From Dicyema japonicum (Eukaryota > Dicyemida > Rhombozoa > Dicyemidae): DNA of 55,129 bases. A program made the position numbers and the translations under genes. The stretch spans positions 418,759 through 473,887 of the forward strand of contig RDEW01000002.1 in the NCBI GenBank assembly GCA_011109175.1, read 5' to 3'. The notes under the pieces are model-generated. The model was not told the origin of the DNA and did no database searches. It worked only from the letters and a program-made list of their open reading frames with translations. Every line of letters begins with the position of its first letter. Position 1 is the first letter of the stretch. Below are positions 10,826-22,560 of this stretch, piece after piece.

Positions 10826-11090
10826 TTGGGTCGGATGAATTGTTCATAAATCGTGGCAAAGCCTCGTTCTTTATAAAGATGTTAGGTTCGATACATAGCT
10901 GTCTTTTGTAAGTGGTGAACAGCGTGACAGAGGACTTTGTTGCTGATGTGTTGAGTCTTCGCTTCGAGAACCATAGTTCCAGCTTGTCAAGCATTTGAAA
11001 AGCGGACTGAGTCACAGATTGAATGCTTCTGTTCTCAGAAGATAAAATGATATCGTAGGGAAATACCTAATCCAGAATGCAACAAAGAAA
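10826..11090 (-). pseudogene. LINE RT fragment after the YADD motif
   Basis: The minus-strand frame reads YDIILSSENRSIQ, a shortened YADD-type motif with the two Asp lost or reduced, followed by LDKLELWFSKRRLN and KSSVTLFTTYKRQL. This is the typical run after RT motif C, with a helix, then the KxxxxLFT strand. It resembles the corresponding region of the 2A-bearing LINE (KTVTSMFTSDKR). It faces the LINE-C fragment tail to tail. Confidence 0.7.
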
Positions 11091-11099
11091 TCCCATCGA

Positions 11100-12400
11100 C
11101 TCCTGAGAATTTAAAATACAGTAAATCCTTTTTAAAAATGTCAATTTTTTGCCACAATTTTAAATTTTTATATCAAATTGTTTCTTAAATCAGTGGAAAT
11201 TTTTCATTCTGGATATGACGGTATTTTTTGGTTCAATAAATTTAAAATTAAGAAGCTTACACATTTGAAAAACAAATAAATAAATATTTCTTTCTAATTT
11301 TCCACATTTGGTGTTTTCTTTACTATAAAATTCAATATTACTTTTAATATGATAAAATCTCGACAAACAATGGTTATCAAGGAGATTGGATTTTTCACGA
11401 AACTAGGTGGATTGTGTAAATATAATGCAGTCTAGTACTCCAATAATAGTACTCTTCAGCTCTGAGGGATAATTATGTAAATTATAAAATACATTATGTA
11501 GAAAATCAAATATTAGTGGAATAAGTGAACAAATAGATCCGAGAAGTGATTTATATTATGATTTGCTAGTAAGACATCCTTTTGTACAATGAATTTACTA
11601 CAAATTATTGTTGCTTGTTAATTTATGTGTCATAACTTTATATTCTTCTAACACTTATATTTTCCACTAAAAGTGATATAATGTCAATTTTATAGTATAG
11701 AATTAATATAACACTAGTCAGCAGTTCATGTAACCAATTCAGATATCCTTAATAGCCTGAGTGTCAACTATTTAGACTAATAAAATAATTCTTTAGCGGT
11801 AATAGCACGAAAATATCCATCTAAACCTGTCAGAGATAACTTTTAATTGGCCAATCTCGAGAAGTGTAAATTCAATTTTTTGCTTTAAAATACAAATACA
11901 GTGTGTTAAAATTTATAAATAAGATATTTTGGAAATCCGATGTGTAAATAATAATTTAAGTTAAAAAAATAATTATTAGAATAAAAATCCCAAATTTTTT
12001 CAAATCTATTTTTTGTGACAGGCACTGTACATGTTAATGTCATAAAAATAATTAATAATTTTACTTCAGGGAGGGAGTATTAAGGAAACTACTTTTGGGT
12101 GTTAGACCTATGAATCCCTGTTGAATAACCGGATATTGAGGAGAGTCTACTAAATGCACAAATTTTAGATGAGGTAGGGATTTAGTTTTAACTATGGCAA
12201 GAATGAGCACGTAGATTATTTCGAATATTGATAAGTATATAAAACTCATAATTTCCTGATCTTAATAACAGATCTAATTCTGTTATGGCGATTATGGATG
12301 TCTCATGAACTCCGGATATGTCATTAATCTAACAACTGGAAGATTATATTTGAAGTACCTGTGAGATTACTCTCGTGGAACTGTGGGATATCCAACTGAA
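11100..12400. other. AT-rich stretch, no recognised gene
   Basis: Long A/T-rich sequence with no motif-bearing open frame on either strand. I saw no micro-intron family exon in it. Confidence 0.4.
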
Positions 12401-12424
12401 TTAATTATGTCTTCCAAGAAGCAA

Positions 12425-12658
12425 GAGATCCAACTTCTTAGCTCCACGGTATTGTCTCGGTTTTGACACATTGCAGGCCGTAATGCCAAACAGTGTAGGA
12501 TTTCTACTACAATTCCAGAAATACGCTACCGGGAACTGCTTGAGATCCAACTTCTTAGCTCCACGGTATTGTCTCGGTTTTGACACATTGCAGGCCGTAA
12601 TGCCAAACAGTGTAGGATTTCCACTACAATTCCAGAAATACGCTACCGGGAACTGCTT
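12425..12658. repeat. Two-copy tandem duplication, period 117 bp
   Basis: A 117-base unit beginning GAGATCCAACTTCTTAGCTC starts at 12425 and again at 12542, with only one or two differences. Open frames on both strands across it are by-products of the duplication. Confidence 0.92.
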
Positions 12659-12899
12659 CTGCCTTTTATGGTTGCGAATCTTAAAATACAATATCCAGAA
12701 GTAGTCTTGCACCAAATGTATGGCATAAAGTAGTTGGTTAGCACCGAGATTCTCTACTACAGATTGCACTTTATGAGTTCGCAACTTTCAGGTGTGGCAA
12801 ATGCCATACTTATTGCATAGTAGAAGACTCCTTACTACATCGTTATCATCTGAAGGATCAAATCTTCTCAAATATTTCCATTGACAAATCGAAAGGACC

Positions 12900-13072
12900 C
12901 ACACACAAGAAAAAGAAAAAAAGAAGTGAAGATCATTCCTTGGTTATACGATTAGTTAAAATTAACTGTCCTTTACTTAAATAAAGTGTGTGGCTGCCTA
13001 TGCGGAGCTATAAATACTATGGCTCTCGTGAAAAGGCTTTATTATTATTATTATTATAATTATTATTAAATC
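12900..13072 (+). mobile_element. SINE, 5'-truncated, copy 3
   Basis: Matches the 3' half of the SINE at 1191-1490, from CACACAAGAAAAAG through CTATGGCTCTCGTGAAAAGG. It ends in a longer, slightly impure TTA repeat. The tRNA-like head is missing, as expected from incomplete target-primed reverse transcription. Confidence 0.9.
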
Positions 13073-13084
13073 GACAACAATCTT

Positions 13085-13400
13085 TTTTGAAACTCGTAGA
13101 AAACGCTGTCCGAAGAATAGGCCCAATTCCACAGTTTTTTCCCAGTGCATATAGTTAGAAAAGAAAATCAGAAATATCACCGAAAGCATCTAGTTAACGA
13201 GAAGAATTCTCCCAAAGTATGTTCCAAGATATTTTAAAGTGTCGGTATCGAAATCATAATTTTGATTAGTAAAATTAATTTTTATATTGTATGACTTTAA
13301 TCACCAAGCTATTCACATTTCAAGATACGATCTCGAACCCATACAGTTTCTCGATATCATTGGTGACCCTAATGATCCAAAGCTTCATATATAAATTAAC
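13085..13400 (-). pseudogene. Possible LINE RT thumb remnant
   Basis: On the minus strand, frames read YDFDTDTLKYLGTYFG, resembling the KYLG strand that follows the RT palm in LINEs, with GFEIVS upstream. No other motif is preserved, so this is a weak assignment. Confidence 0.3.
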
Positions 13401-15240
13401 TTAATCCTAAACTGATGGATACAAATTTTTTGGAAAATATACTTTAACATGTTTAGCGTATCAAACCATGCTTCTACAATTAGCGAGAGGGAATATCATA
13501 TATTCATTTAGCACAAACTTTAAGGTTATGATAAAGCGAGACTGCCATTATCACTGCCTCATCGTCAGAAAGTTGCCAATTTCAGCACATAGATAAATAA
13601 AATTCAACCATGCGGATGATGACTGACTTCTAGCCCTGTTGAGGCAGGCCTTCTTGCATCCAAATTGCTCTCAAGGAACTCTCTCTTTTTCTAAAACATA
13701 TCTTAATTCGATTTCAGATTAGTTCAGTTATCCGGATCACTAAAGATTATTCATAATTCATAGATCCTGATGGTTACAAACAATAAGAGTACAGACAGTA
13801 TCCAACGATTGCATCCAAATTTGGTTCCGCAGAAAGTTAAGAGACCGATAGCATTTTAGTAATCAAATATATTTTTAAAATCACTTCAACGGTTGACCTA
13901 ATTTTACTTCAAGGAGAAAAATGAATTAACATGATCGTTTTTTCAGAGATATAAATTGGTGTTAATTAATCAAATTTTATAATGATTTAAAAAAATAATA
14001 TACTAGTTTGTCAAACTGAATCGTACTTCTGTACCCTTGTCTTAGATTGAATAATTTCATTTCAAAATAGAAACGATGAGGGGATAATTTCATTTCAAAT
14101 GAATTGAATTTGATAGATGTAGTCAAAGAACAGACATTAAGCCAATGATTCTAAATCTCCTGAACATTCAATAATGCGAAGAAATTATAATTAACTTCAC
14201 AGGCTTGTCCATTTCTTCCTCAAAGATTGCCCACTAATAAAGTTATCAATAAATGTCTTATAGAATTACTCACAATTCCATCCCAAGTCAACATAATTGG
14301 AATAATCCTAACTTTGCCGCTGTATATTTTAGACAACTCTCCATCGAGGGAGTCGAATTTGTTGAGTTTTTCCACCTCAACTACCTTCAACATCTCTTGT
14401 GAAGTAATTACTAAATGACTACTTAGCTTAAGATTGATGAAACATAGTTATTTATTTAGTGTAAGTCCTAATTGGCCCCCAGTTTATCCACCCAATATTA
14501 ACTCATCAATTGCATCATACTCAATGACCGGTTACCATTATTCCCCCCACATGTTGTCCTAAGTCCATAATTCCTCCTATAGAGTAATCGGTCCTAATCC
14601 ATAAGCACTTCTGATAAACGAATATGAAAATCCTAATTCCAATTAGTTTTCAAAACATTCCTATCGATAATAATTCCACTTTCCTGATCTAGTCATCTAA
14701 AGAGAACCAAATCTTTTCGAGTACTGTGAAGACGACAGATAATATAACTGGCTTCACATCCAATAAGAGGAGCAATGCAGGGTCCCCGTCCTTATTGGTA
14801 TAGACCTACCATTAGTCGTCCTTGATTACTAAGTGAGCTGAGAACATTTCATTTTTGTCTTTTAACCCAGTTATCCTGGGAGCAATAAAATAAAGCTAGG
14901 TTTCCGTGGCCCATGATTAATCATCTACAATACTAATTGTAATTATATTTCTGTTCTCAGTAGTAAATTGTGAAATTGACTGAGTTTTGAAAGTTTTTGT
15001 AGAAATCCTTTTGTAGAATTTGCTAATTTACCGTCGGTTTTTGACCAAAGAGATAAAATAGCCTCGAATGGATAAATGTTTTTCTCCCTCAAGATCTGGT
15101 TGAGAATGAGGGGATAAAAAACCATCATCGTTTAGATGACCTTCTGAATGAGGTTGCAATTCCATTATTCAATTTTATTGATGATTCTTTTAACATTATT
15201 TTTCGACCTCTTTAGAGGTTTAAGGGCGATTGGGACAAAA
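13400..15240. other. Unassigned
   Basis: No domain or RNA recognised. Short open frames at 14227-14418 (plus) and 14943-15128 (minus) lack motifs. Confidence 0.35.
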
Positions 15241-15244
15241 CGGA

Positions 15245-15541
15245 AGCTATCGACTCTATTAGAAGTTTATTAAAGAGTATAGTAGCTTTTTCTTACCACG
15301 TGGCTTGGACACCTCCTCAGTTTCCTTTTCTCTTACTTAGGTCTCACTGATATGTTAGAGTACTGGACTTTTGTTCCTACCATGAAACCATTTATACTTT
15401 CCTCAACCACACACTTGATCGGTTTAAGCAGTTAATCTTTTTCCTCTTCTAGCACAGTGTTTCTCAACGAGGGGCGAATCGCCCTTTTTGGGCGATTTTT
15501 TTGTCATGTCAGGTGGGGGGGGGCGATCCTCCTCGAAGAGC
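15245..15541 (+). mobile_element. hAT-type terminus and flank, copy 1
   Basis: The sequence CAGTGTTTCTCAACGAGGGG at about 15455 closely resembles the terminal inverted repeat of hAT transposons of the Charlie/ZBED group. It is followed by the GGCGAATCGCCC hairpin-like run. About 200 bases upstream and 90 bases downstream also match 23595-23885. A LINE 3' end abuts at 15542, within or next to this terminus. Confidence 0.6.
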
Positions 15542-16700
15542 TTATTATTATTAATAGCACTTTCGAAGAACCAAAAATGTAATTTATTTAATTAAGGTTC
15601 CGCTTGTGCCGTATTTTTCTTCAGGTTATTTTTTTCCACAATTCTCTTGACCAACTTCCTCCATGCTCCGCAGTTACAGGCAGTTATTCCGAGCGTATCC
15701 AGATCATCTCCAGTTTTCAGCTTTCGTCCTACATTGGTCAGGTCCTTGTGTAGAACCTCTTGCAAAGTTATGCGAGGTCTTCCACGGAACGAGGTATTCA
15801 CTTCTGGGCAGAAATAGTTATCCATTGCTATTTTAGCACGCGTCATCTTGCTCATTCGAAGGATGTGACCAAACAGACGCCATCTTGATTCCAGGATATC
15901 CAGACTCAATGGTCTTCTATTACATACTTTGTATAGATTCTTGTTTGTAATTTTTTTCGGCCAGTTGATGCCAAGCAACAGTCGGAGTTGCTTACGATGG
16001 AAGGCATCTAGTTTGTCCATTACCGCTTCTGAGACACCCCAGGTTGCAGCGTTGTACATTAGGACTAATTTCACAAAGGCATTATATAGTCTCACATGTA
16101 ATTGTGTGCTAATTTGTTTACGATGTTTCCAAACTACTCCCATTTTTCTAAAGGCCAGCCAACATCTTCCTGTTAGTGATATCCTCAGCGTCTCCGAGCA
16201 ACGACCCCAATTTTTTACAGTATCTCCATTTTTCATCAGTTCGGGTTAGTTCACGGCGTATGGTAGTTGTCTCCGTCTTTTCCGTATTGATTTTGATGAT
16301 CCATTTTTCTAGCACATCTGGCATCCTTGTCCGTATATAGTTAATGTTTTCTCGTCGCTGGATATATAGTCGATATCATCTTCATAAATCACTTCAGTTT
16401 GAGGGAAGTCGCCAATTAATATTATGAAGTCTCTGAGTGCCACCTCCAGATATGTCACAAAAAGTACCGGTGACAAGGAATCTCCCTGCGGTACACCGAA
16501 CATTGTCTCGAATGGGACAGACTCCAAATTTCCAAAACGTACACTTAGCTGCGTTGTTCCAAGTAATAGACGGATCATTCTGACACTGTCCTCGTCAATT
16601 AACTTCTCCAAGATTTCCAAAAGTCTCCCTCTGTGTATAGAGTTAAAGGCTTTGGACATGTCCATGCCAAGGATGCCAATAGCGACTTACAAAACTAAAG
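15542..16700 (-). mobile_element. LINE-G, 5'-truncated RT with TTA-repeat tail
   Basis: A 5'-truncated non-LTR retrotransposon. From 16665 downward it encodes MDMSKAFNSIHRGRLLE (motif A), FGVPQGDSLSPVLFVTY (motif B) and YEDDIDYIS (motif C, with Glu for the usual Ala before the Asp pair). After a frame break it encodes LYNAFVKLVLMYNAATWG, LDAFHRKQLRLLLGI and LESRWRLFGHILRM. It ends with SFRGRPRITLQEVLH and a short tail. The DNA 3' end is a TTA/TAA repeat at 15542-15554. Fragments of the same 3' region occur at 39262-39480 (minus) and at 24440-24640 and 41000-41195 (plus). Confidence 0.85.
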
Positions 16701-16869
16701 AATCACGCTGAAAAAATCAGTCCACTAGTTGGCTCATCGGGAAATCAGTAGTATGAAGATTCGACGAGAGAAGCTTTGTGTGCTTATGCATACAAGAAGT
16801 CAAAAAAGGAGATCTTGAGAGAGTATTGTGTACAATCAACAAAGAGACGAAGAGATTAGAATTGTTTAA

Positions 16870-17760
16870 AAAAAATTAGGATGCACAAGTCCAGAGAGAT
16901 CACGTGCATGTCTAACCTCTATAAATTGACAACAAAGTGGGTGAATAGCAAACTGAACGTGTATATTGAAGCATTCGATCTAATCGGTGATAACCAGTTT
17001 GGAACTCGTAGAATGTGCCAGGGCACAAAAAAACAAGCCTTGGTCAACCAATGCATTAACAAACAGTCAGCCAATTTATTCTCGACTTAAATCGATGTAA
17101 AGAAAGCGTTTGATTCTGTGGATCATGGCTTTTTGTACGAAGTTTTAGAAAACCTGGGTTACCTATATGGATTATTACGTTTATAAAAAAACTTATTAAA
17201 ATGTGGACACTCCAAATAAAGTTAATGGAAAATTGCTTGGTGTTGTGAATCTTAGAAGGGTAATATTACAAAAAGATTTCTTATCTCCACAGTTATTTGT
17301 ATTATCGATTGATCCGTTAAGTCGACTATTAAATGGTAAATACCCTAAAGTGACCATGTTTGCTGAGGGAAATATTCTAACGTATGACCACTTGTTGTTT
17401 ATGGATGATCTTAAATTGATATCCTATGAGGATCACACAATGCTAAGAATGATGAACGAAGTTGGAAAATTGTTTGATGCGGCTGAACTGTAGCATAATA
17501 TAGACAAATCATCCACAAATTTTGATTGTGTAGTTGAAAAAGCTATGTTACTTGACGGTGTTGGAGAATATCGATATCTTGGCGTATTAGAAAACAAATA
17601 TAGTAACGTCATGAAGACTAATGTGATGAAGTCTATGTATGCAGAAGTGGAGAATATGATCGTGAATCTAACGAAGACTAAACTGAATAGTGTTAACTTC
17701 TTCAAGGCAATCAATGAGCATGCGACTTCTCTATATAATTATTGTCATATGTGATAGCAT
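16870..17760 (+). mobile_element. R2-like LINE RT fragment
   Basis: Plus-strand RT remnant with EITCMSNLYKLTTKWVN and FDLIGDNQFGTRRMCQG, then IDVKKAFDSVDHGFLYEVLE (motif A, Asp present, about 17100). Next come ILQKDFLSPQLF (motif B, Gly changed) and LLFMDDLKLIS (motif C; MDD around 17405). It continues with GVGEYRYLGVLENKYS and TKTKLNSVNFFKAINEH. The order and wording match site-specific R2/NeSL-like RTs in which RPITCL...TLYK precedes the palm. A few stops interrupt it, including one before motif A. A second copy lies at 34260-33430. Confidence 0.85.
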
Positions 17761-17837
17761 CCGGGATGTTGATACTGTCCGGGTTGATAAGACGAATTTA
17801 TCACTTGAAAACATCAACAACCACTAAGTTTGCTTCG

Positions 17838-18465
17838 AAAGATATGTCCTTATTCCTTCAATAAACAAAAAAATTTTATTTTGAGTCAATAAAGAGATTG
17901 AGGGAGAAAAGAGAAGAAAATAGAAGAGGTCGAAGGATCGGTCCCTTGTTCCCTCAAAAAAAATTTATTCTGAGTCAATAAAGTGATTAAGCGTGAAAAG
18001 GAACAAAATTAGAAGAGGTCGAAGGATCGATCCCTTGTTTCCTCAAAAACAAAAAACTTTATTTTGAGTCAATAAAGCGATTGAGGGAGAAAATGGTCAA
18101 AATTTGAAGAGGTCGAGTATCGGTCCCTTGTTCCATCAAAAACAAAAAATTTTATTTTGAGTCAATAAGGGGATTAAGCTAGAAACGGGTCGAAAATAGA
18201 AGAGGTCGAAGGATCGATCCCTTGTTCCATCAAAAAACAAAAAATTTTAGTTTGAGTCAATAAAGCGATGAAGCGAGAAAAGGGTCGAAAATAGACGAGG
18301 ACGAATGATCGGTCCCTTTTTCCATCAAAAAAAAAATTTGAGTTTGAGTCAATAAAGCGATTAAGCGTGAAAAAGGTCGAAAATAGAAGAGGTCAAAAGA
18401 TCGGTCCCTTGTTCCTTCAAAAACAAATAATTTTATTTTGAGTCTATAAAGCGATTGACCCTCAA
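17838..18465. repeat. Minisatellite, about 7 units of 89-94 bp
   Basis: The phrase TGAGTCAATAA recurs at 17882, 17971, 18065, 18159, 18253 and 18345, with a variant at 18439, giving spacings of 89, 94, 94, 94, 92 and 94. Units share GAAGAGGTCGAAGGATCG and GTCCCTTGTTCC. Units have diverged, so this is not a recent artefact. It directly precedes an integrase remnant. Confidence 0.95.
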
Positions 18466-18469
18466 AATG

Positions 18470-18765
18470 ATTGAAAAAGAGTTTTGTAACACTGAAGTTT
18501 CAGCATTATTATGTGATCGTGGGATAACTGCGATTCATGGTAGGCAAAGACACCCTCAATCACAAGGGCAGGTGGAACGCTAAATTCATTCGCTAAAGCG
18601 TTGGTTAGCGAAAACTTTATTTCAATCCAATCTAATAATTGGATTAATTTGTGTGTTTTTTATTTTATAAACTTAAATAATGTTCCAGAGCATACGAGCT
18701 TTCTTTAGCTATTACAAAAGGATGGGTTTTTGATGACAATTTTTTATGATTTCTTTATATCATTT
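18470..18765 (+). pseudogene. Retroviral-type integrase remnant
   Basis: The frame reads LLCDRGITAIHGRQRHPQSQ (about 18510-18570) followed by GQVER, a stop in place of the usual Ala/Asn, and LKRWLAKTLF. The run HPQSQGxVER is diagnostic for the catalytic core of Ty3/gypsy-like and KRBA2/GIN-type integrases, and the final Glu is the third catalytic acid. The next piece, NNWINLCVFF and NNVPEHTSF, fits the conserved NW...N..H segment. No flanking repeats or other pol domains were found here. A C-terminal integrase piece is at 53925-54420. Confidence 0.75.
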
Positions 18766-19204
18766 TCGTCCCAAAACACCCTTCCATATCTCATCAATAA
18801 CCGTCTTAACTAAAGAGATCTTTTCAGACATAAACTATCTATCAATTCTGCTGATGATCGTCTCAACTTCGTTTTTAGACGGTTCCTTTCTCGGTATCTT
18901 ATCCATAAAGTAGTAGATATGTCTGAATGAGATCAGATACTTCGTTGTTAGCAATATTTATTTCCTCTCTTGTTGAAACATCTTTTATGTAATCACAAAT
19001 ACTCTTAGGTAGAAAATTCGATTATTGTTCCAATCCACGCCGAAGACGACGAATCTGAGTAATCGGAAGTTTACATTTACACATTGGAACTAACCCGGAA
19101 AAATTTAGTTTGGGATATATTTTGCTGTCACTGTTGTTAATTTGATTTGCTTTAAATCATGAGAGATGCCATTTAAATCACTCTAATTTGTTATTAGTTT
19201 TGTT
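18766..19204. other. Unassigned
   Basis: No recognised domain. A minus-strand segment near 19020-19100 reads CKLPITQIRRLRRGLEQ, possibly LINE debris. Confidence 0.25.
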
Positions 19205-19380
19205 TCAAATAAACATCAACCGCCGAGAAAGAAGTTAACTGTTAACAACTAATTAAGTATACTTGGTTTCCAATGTCGCATAAACAGAGTCCTTCCAACG
19301 TCACGCAAGTCCATCCAGAGCCAACATAAAGAAAACGTCAATTCATTGCAGTTGTAGGGGAGAGCAAATAACCTTAATTA
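19205..19380. repeat. Diverged copy of block E segment 3740-3900
   Basis: Shares CCGAGAAAGAAGTTAA, AACTAATTAAGT and AAACAGAGTCC in the same order as 3740-3900 and 51890-52050. No coding signal. Confidence 0.75.
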
Positions 19381-19389
19381 TTTTAATGT

Positions 19390-20300
19390 TCATAAATAAT
19401 AAATCAAATTTTCCTAAAAATTTTGTATCATTATTAATTCAATAAAATTAAATAATTTTTATGATAATTTTTAAGTTAAAAAATTTATCGATCTCTTTGA
19501 CGTCGTTTATTAAAAAATAAAAATTTTAATTATAAATTTGCCTTTCTGTAGTAAGTGGTTATATGTTTTTATTTTTAAAGACCACACATTATATAAAGCA
19601 TTCTCGTTTAAATTCTCTGACCAATTCAGTTCGAGCAATGTCAACTTCCCGACCTACGTTTCATAAAGTGAGTCTGTCCTAAGTTCTTCAGTCTTGACAT
19701 CGCCCACGTTGACGAATTTCACAATAAAACTGGATTAACAAGGCGTTGTATAGCCTTAGTCGAAATGATATATCACTTTTGTCTATCAGTTTTTTTAACT
19801 TTGTTTAACGCAGCAGTAGCACTGTCACTAAATAAGGACCCAAACTTACTTGTCTTCCTGACTATTCCAATTTTTTTTTCATTTTTCTGAGATTGACTAC
19901 TTTCCACTGGAAACATTAATTGTTAGAAACCATCCATCAAGTTCATTAAGAGACATCGTCTATCTCTCTGTATGAAGTCGACGTCGTCAGCATAAATGAA
20001 CTCAGCCATGCCAACTTCAAAAAATTTTCGAAGATCACGTAGTTCCTCCTCCGAATAGATGACAAACAACAAAAGAGGTATGGAGCCCCCTCGAGGAATA
20101 AAATATTACATGAAAATTCTCTTAAAATAATTCTGCTAATTCGAACTTGTAGCTTTATGTTGGATAATAAGACTTGTATTAGGAATCGATCTGCTGCTTT
20201 CGGCTTCTTTCAAGAATGAATTTCGACAAACAGTGTCGAAAGCCATCAAAAAGTCAGTGCAGAGAATTTTAGTTGCGTATCGTTATCGTTGGTTTTAACT
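19390..20300 (-). mobile_element. LINE-F RT 3' half, copy 1
   Basis: Minus-strand RT. From about 20095 it encodes IPRGGSIPLLLFVIYSEEE (motif B variant) and AEFIYADDVDFIQRD (motif C, both catalytic Asp present, near 19995). It continues into KFGSLFSDSATAALNKVK and LVNPVLLNSSTWAM-like sequence, the thumb region. The AT-rich 3' untranslated tail runs to about 19390 and includes a GCCTTTCTGTAGTAAGTG segment that recurs elsewhere. Other copies: 34980-35990, 52990-53760, 8700-9185. Tail-only copies: 28625-28690 and 47645-47900. Confidence 0.8.
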
Positions 20301-20479
20301 GCAACGCCATTTGTGACTTCAGACTATATGTGTCTTTGATCCCCCTGTCTTGAATCCAAAATAGTTGTTGCACACGTCGTATATAGAAGAGAATTTTGCT
20401 AAAAAGAGGTTTCACGATATTCGATCTAATTTAAATTAGTATAGGAAGTCAAAATTTACTAAGTCCAAGGAATTTCATA

Positions 20480-21265
20480 TTCTTCTTTAAGGCCAAGGAA
20501 TTTCATAATTAGAAGGCCAAGGAATTTCATATTCTTCTTTCGAGGTATGTCCTGTAACAAGCTCTTTAGGTTAGTCATCTCTGCATCCAGTCATCCTCAG
20601 CATACCAGACTTCTCATGTGCCACCGAAAGGAAGTTTTTATTGCAACACTATTTAATCTGGTTCATGTACATCTTCAATCGTATCTCAGATACCAAAGGA
20701 TTTAAAGAAACATAATAAATTATGATGTTTATCAAAATCTCTGTACGTGGGTTTTCTGGGGAAGGACATTCACTCATTAAAATGTTAGACATTAGAGGAC
20801 TGAGTAAGAACCCTAAGGTACACTTCTTCTCAACCAAATTTTACGAAATTCATAGTTTAAAAAAAATTAACAATTGACCGTCTATCTGATAACAAATTTT
20901 TTATCCAAAAATAGAGTTTTTTTTCAATGCCACAATTCGCAGACAAATAAATAGACCTGATGCCACACATTGTCAAAAGCTTTGAATATCTAAAGGCAGA
21001 CTGCGATCAAACACTTTTTAGTTCCAAAGTCCTCAAAATTGACGCCTTAACACTGTACAAGCATTCTCACTAAACCGATTTTATAGAAAATACCACTGAT
21101 GCTCCTTTAGTATATAATTTCTTTCAATATGTTCAGAAAGTCTGTTGAATACAATTCTTTCCAAAACTCTTGAGATCGTTGGTATAAGGCTTATGGGCCT
21201 ATAACTGGTTGCAAAGTAACCAAGTTTCCCATATTTACATATCATCCTGACCTTGGAGGAGGATA
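20480..21265 (-). mobile_element. LINE-B RT fragment, copy 1
   Basis: Minus-strand LINE remnant. Near 20960 the equivalent of the KAFDSVWHHG motif A is preserved as DNA (ATGCCACACATTGTCAAAAG). Next comes LGFLLSPLMSNILMSECPS, a decayed motif B (GSVLSPxxFNI). The 3' part near 20480 repeats AGGCCAAGGAATTTCAT three times. The paralogue at 39790-40590 is better preserved in places. Confidence 0.65.
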
Positions 21266-21323
21266 ATTAACGAAATTATTCGGAGTATTTAAAATAAAAA
21301 AACAACGAGAAAAGTAATAGTAG

Positions 21324-22498
21324 TTAAAGAATAGGTACATATGACATTGGTCCTATGCTAATTCGGCGTTTAATAACAAATGTGATGACTCCGATGATTG
21401 TAGGTGTTACAACAGTGAGTATAATTCCTATAATAATATACATTTTTGAATTATTAGAATTTGTATTTTTTCCAGGAATTCCTTTTTCAAAACACACCGA
21501 CTCTAAAATTCAGGAAAAATCAAACCGTTCCCAGTATAACGGAATTTAAAATCATCCCGAAGAATTTGTGCCTTAAATGATGAAAACTCACCATATATGT
21601 CATCAGCAAATTTAATGAGAGACAATTCGAAGTTACAGGAATTTCCAATATCAATCAATTTGGTATTATTAGGACTCCAAGACACTTTATAGATTTTATA
21701 GATGATTAACTGAATTTTGGACATATAATATTTTTTTTGATACAAAATAAATGTAAAAAGTATTTCAAAACGACTTCCCTTAAGAGTTAACTCAACACTA
21801 TTTTTATCAAAATTAATCTTCGTTTCCAAATTCTCAAAAAAAACTATTAAATCATTAATCTATTATTAAAATATACAATTTACTATATTAACAGTGTGAT
21901 TATAAAAATATATGATTTTAAAATGCCCACTTAATATTCCTTTCAGTTGATTTTTTTCCATAAAATACCAATATCGAACTTTTGGATCGTTAGATAGATC
22001 ACAGTCATGTGCTAAATTAAATTATATCAAACCTTTTCCAATAAAATTTGATCTTGATCGTTTAGTGTAATATTCTATCACCAAAGAATATATCGTGAGA
22101 GTATTACCATTTTCAAAATTTACGGACATATATCCGCATCTGTAATAATCTCCTTGTTTAATTTTTGGAATATTTGTTGTATTTGTATAGGTTTTATTAT
22201 CTTTGAGTGTTAAATATTAATTACTAGAATTTAAATCAATTTTTATTGTAATTTTGTAGAATTCCGCTGAGGATTTAAAATAAAATTGGTAGAACAAGTT
22301 ATTTATTCGCATTGTAATTGGCATTTTATCAAAATAAACCTGGTAAGTAATAATTTCAAATGAATAATTGTCTGTCTACCATTATTATTTATAAAAAACA
22401 TTTGTAAGTGTACTTTTCAATAAACTTTTTCCATATACTGACATTCGATGTTTTAATTCATAATTCTTGATTGTGGACAAAAACATTAACAATAACAT
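21324..22498 (-). CDS. Micro-intron membrane protein family, gene 1 (intact)
   Basis: Six exons on the minus strand: 22498-22400, 22375-22225, 22200-22033, 22011-21884, 21859-21526 and 21502-21324. The introns are 24, 24, 21, 24 and 23 nt, all GT...AG. Spliced, the frame is 352 codons with no internal stop. Unspliced, TAA stops block it in introns 2, 3, 4 and 5. The ATG (MLLLMFLSTI) opens a short hydrophobic leader. Exon 3 has YRCGYMSVNF, exon 4 begins HDCDLSNDP and has VRYWYF, exon 5 has SWSPNNTKL and ILRDDFKF. Exon 6 has a hydrophobic helix (about residues 310-335), then KRR and the final SYVPIL. I infer a type I surface or vacuolar membrane protein. I recognise no known domain. Confidence 0.85.
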
Positions 22499-22560
22499 AA
22501 ATATCTAAAATGACACGTCGATGTTAATAATTTAGGTCACTCGTTATATTCATGAATTTA
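22499..22560 (-). promoter_or_regulatory. Conserved 5' flank of family gene 1
   Basis: Immediately upstream of the ATG, the minus strand has AACGAGTGACCTAAATTAT, then ACATCGACGTGTCA, then a T-rich run to ATG. The same order is found ahead of the other three family starts (31.23, 37.43 and 48.03 kb), although the farther upstream sequence differs. It may be a core promoter or 5' untranslated region. Confidence 0.6.

Noticed and set aside
12401-12784. A repetitive 127-codon protein
   Set aside because: The repeats come from the 117-bp tandem duplication. Both strands are open there and neither shows a domain.
17838-18465. CRISPR-like array
   Set aside because: Whole 94-bp units repeat head to tail with no unique spacers, in a eukaryotic context. 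It is a minisatellite.
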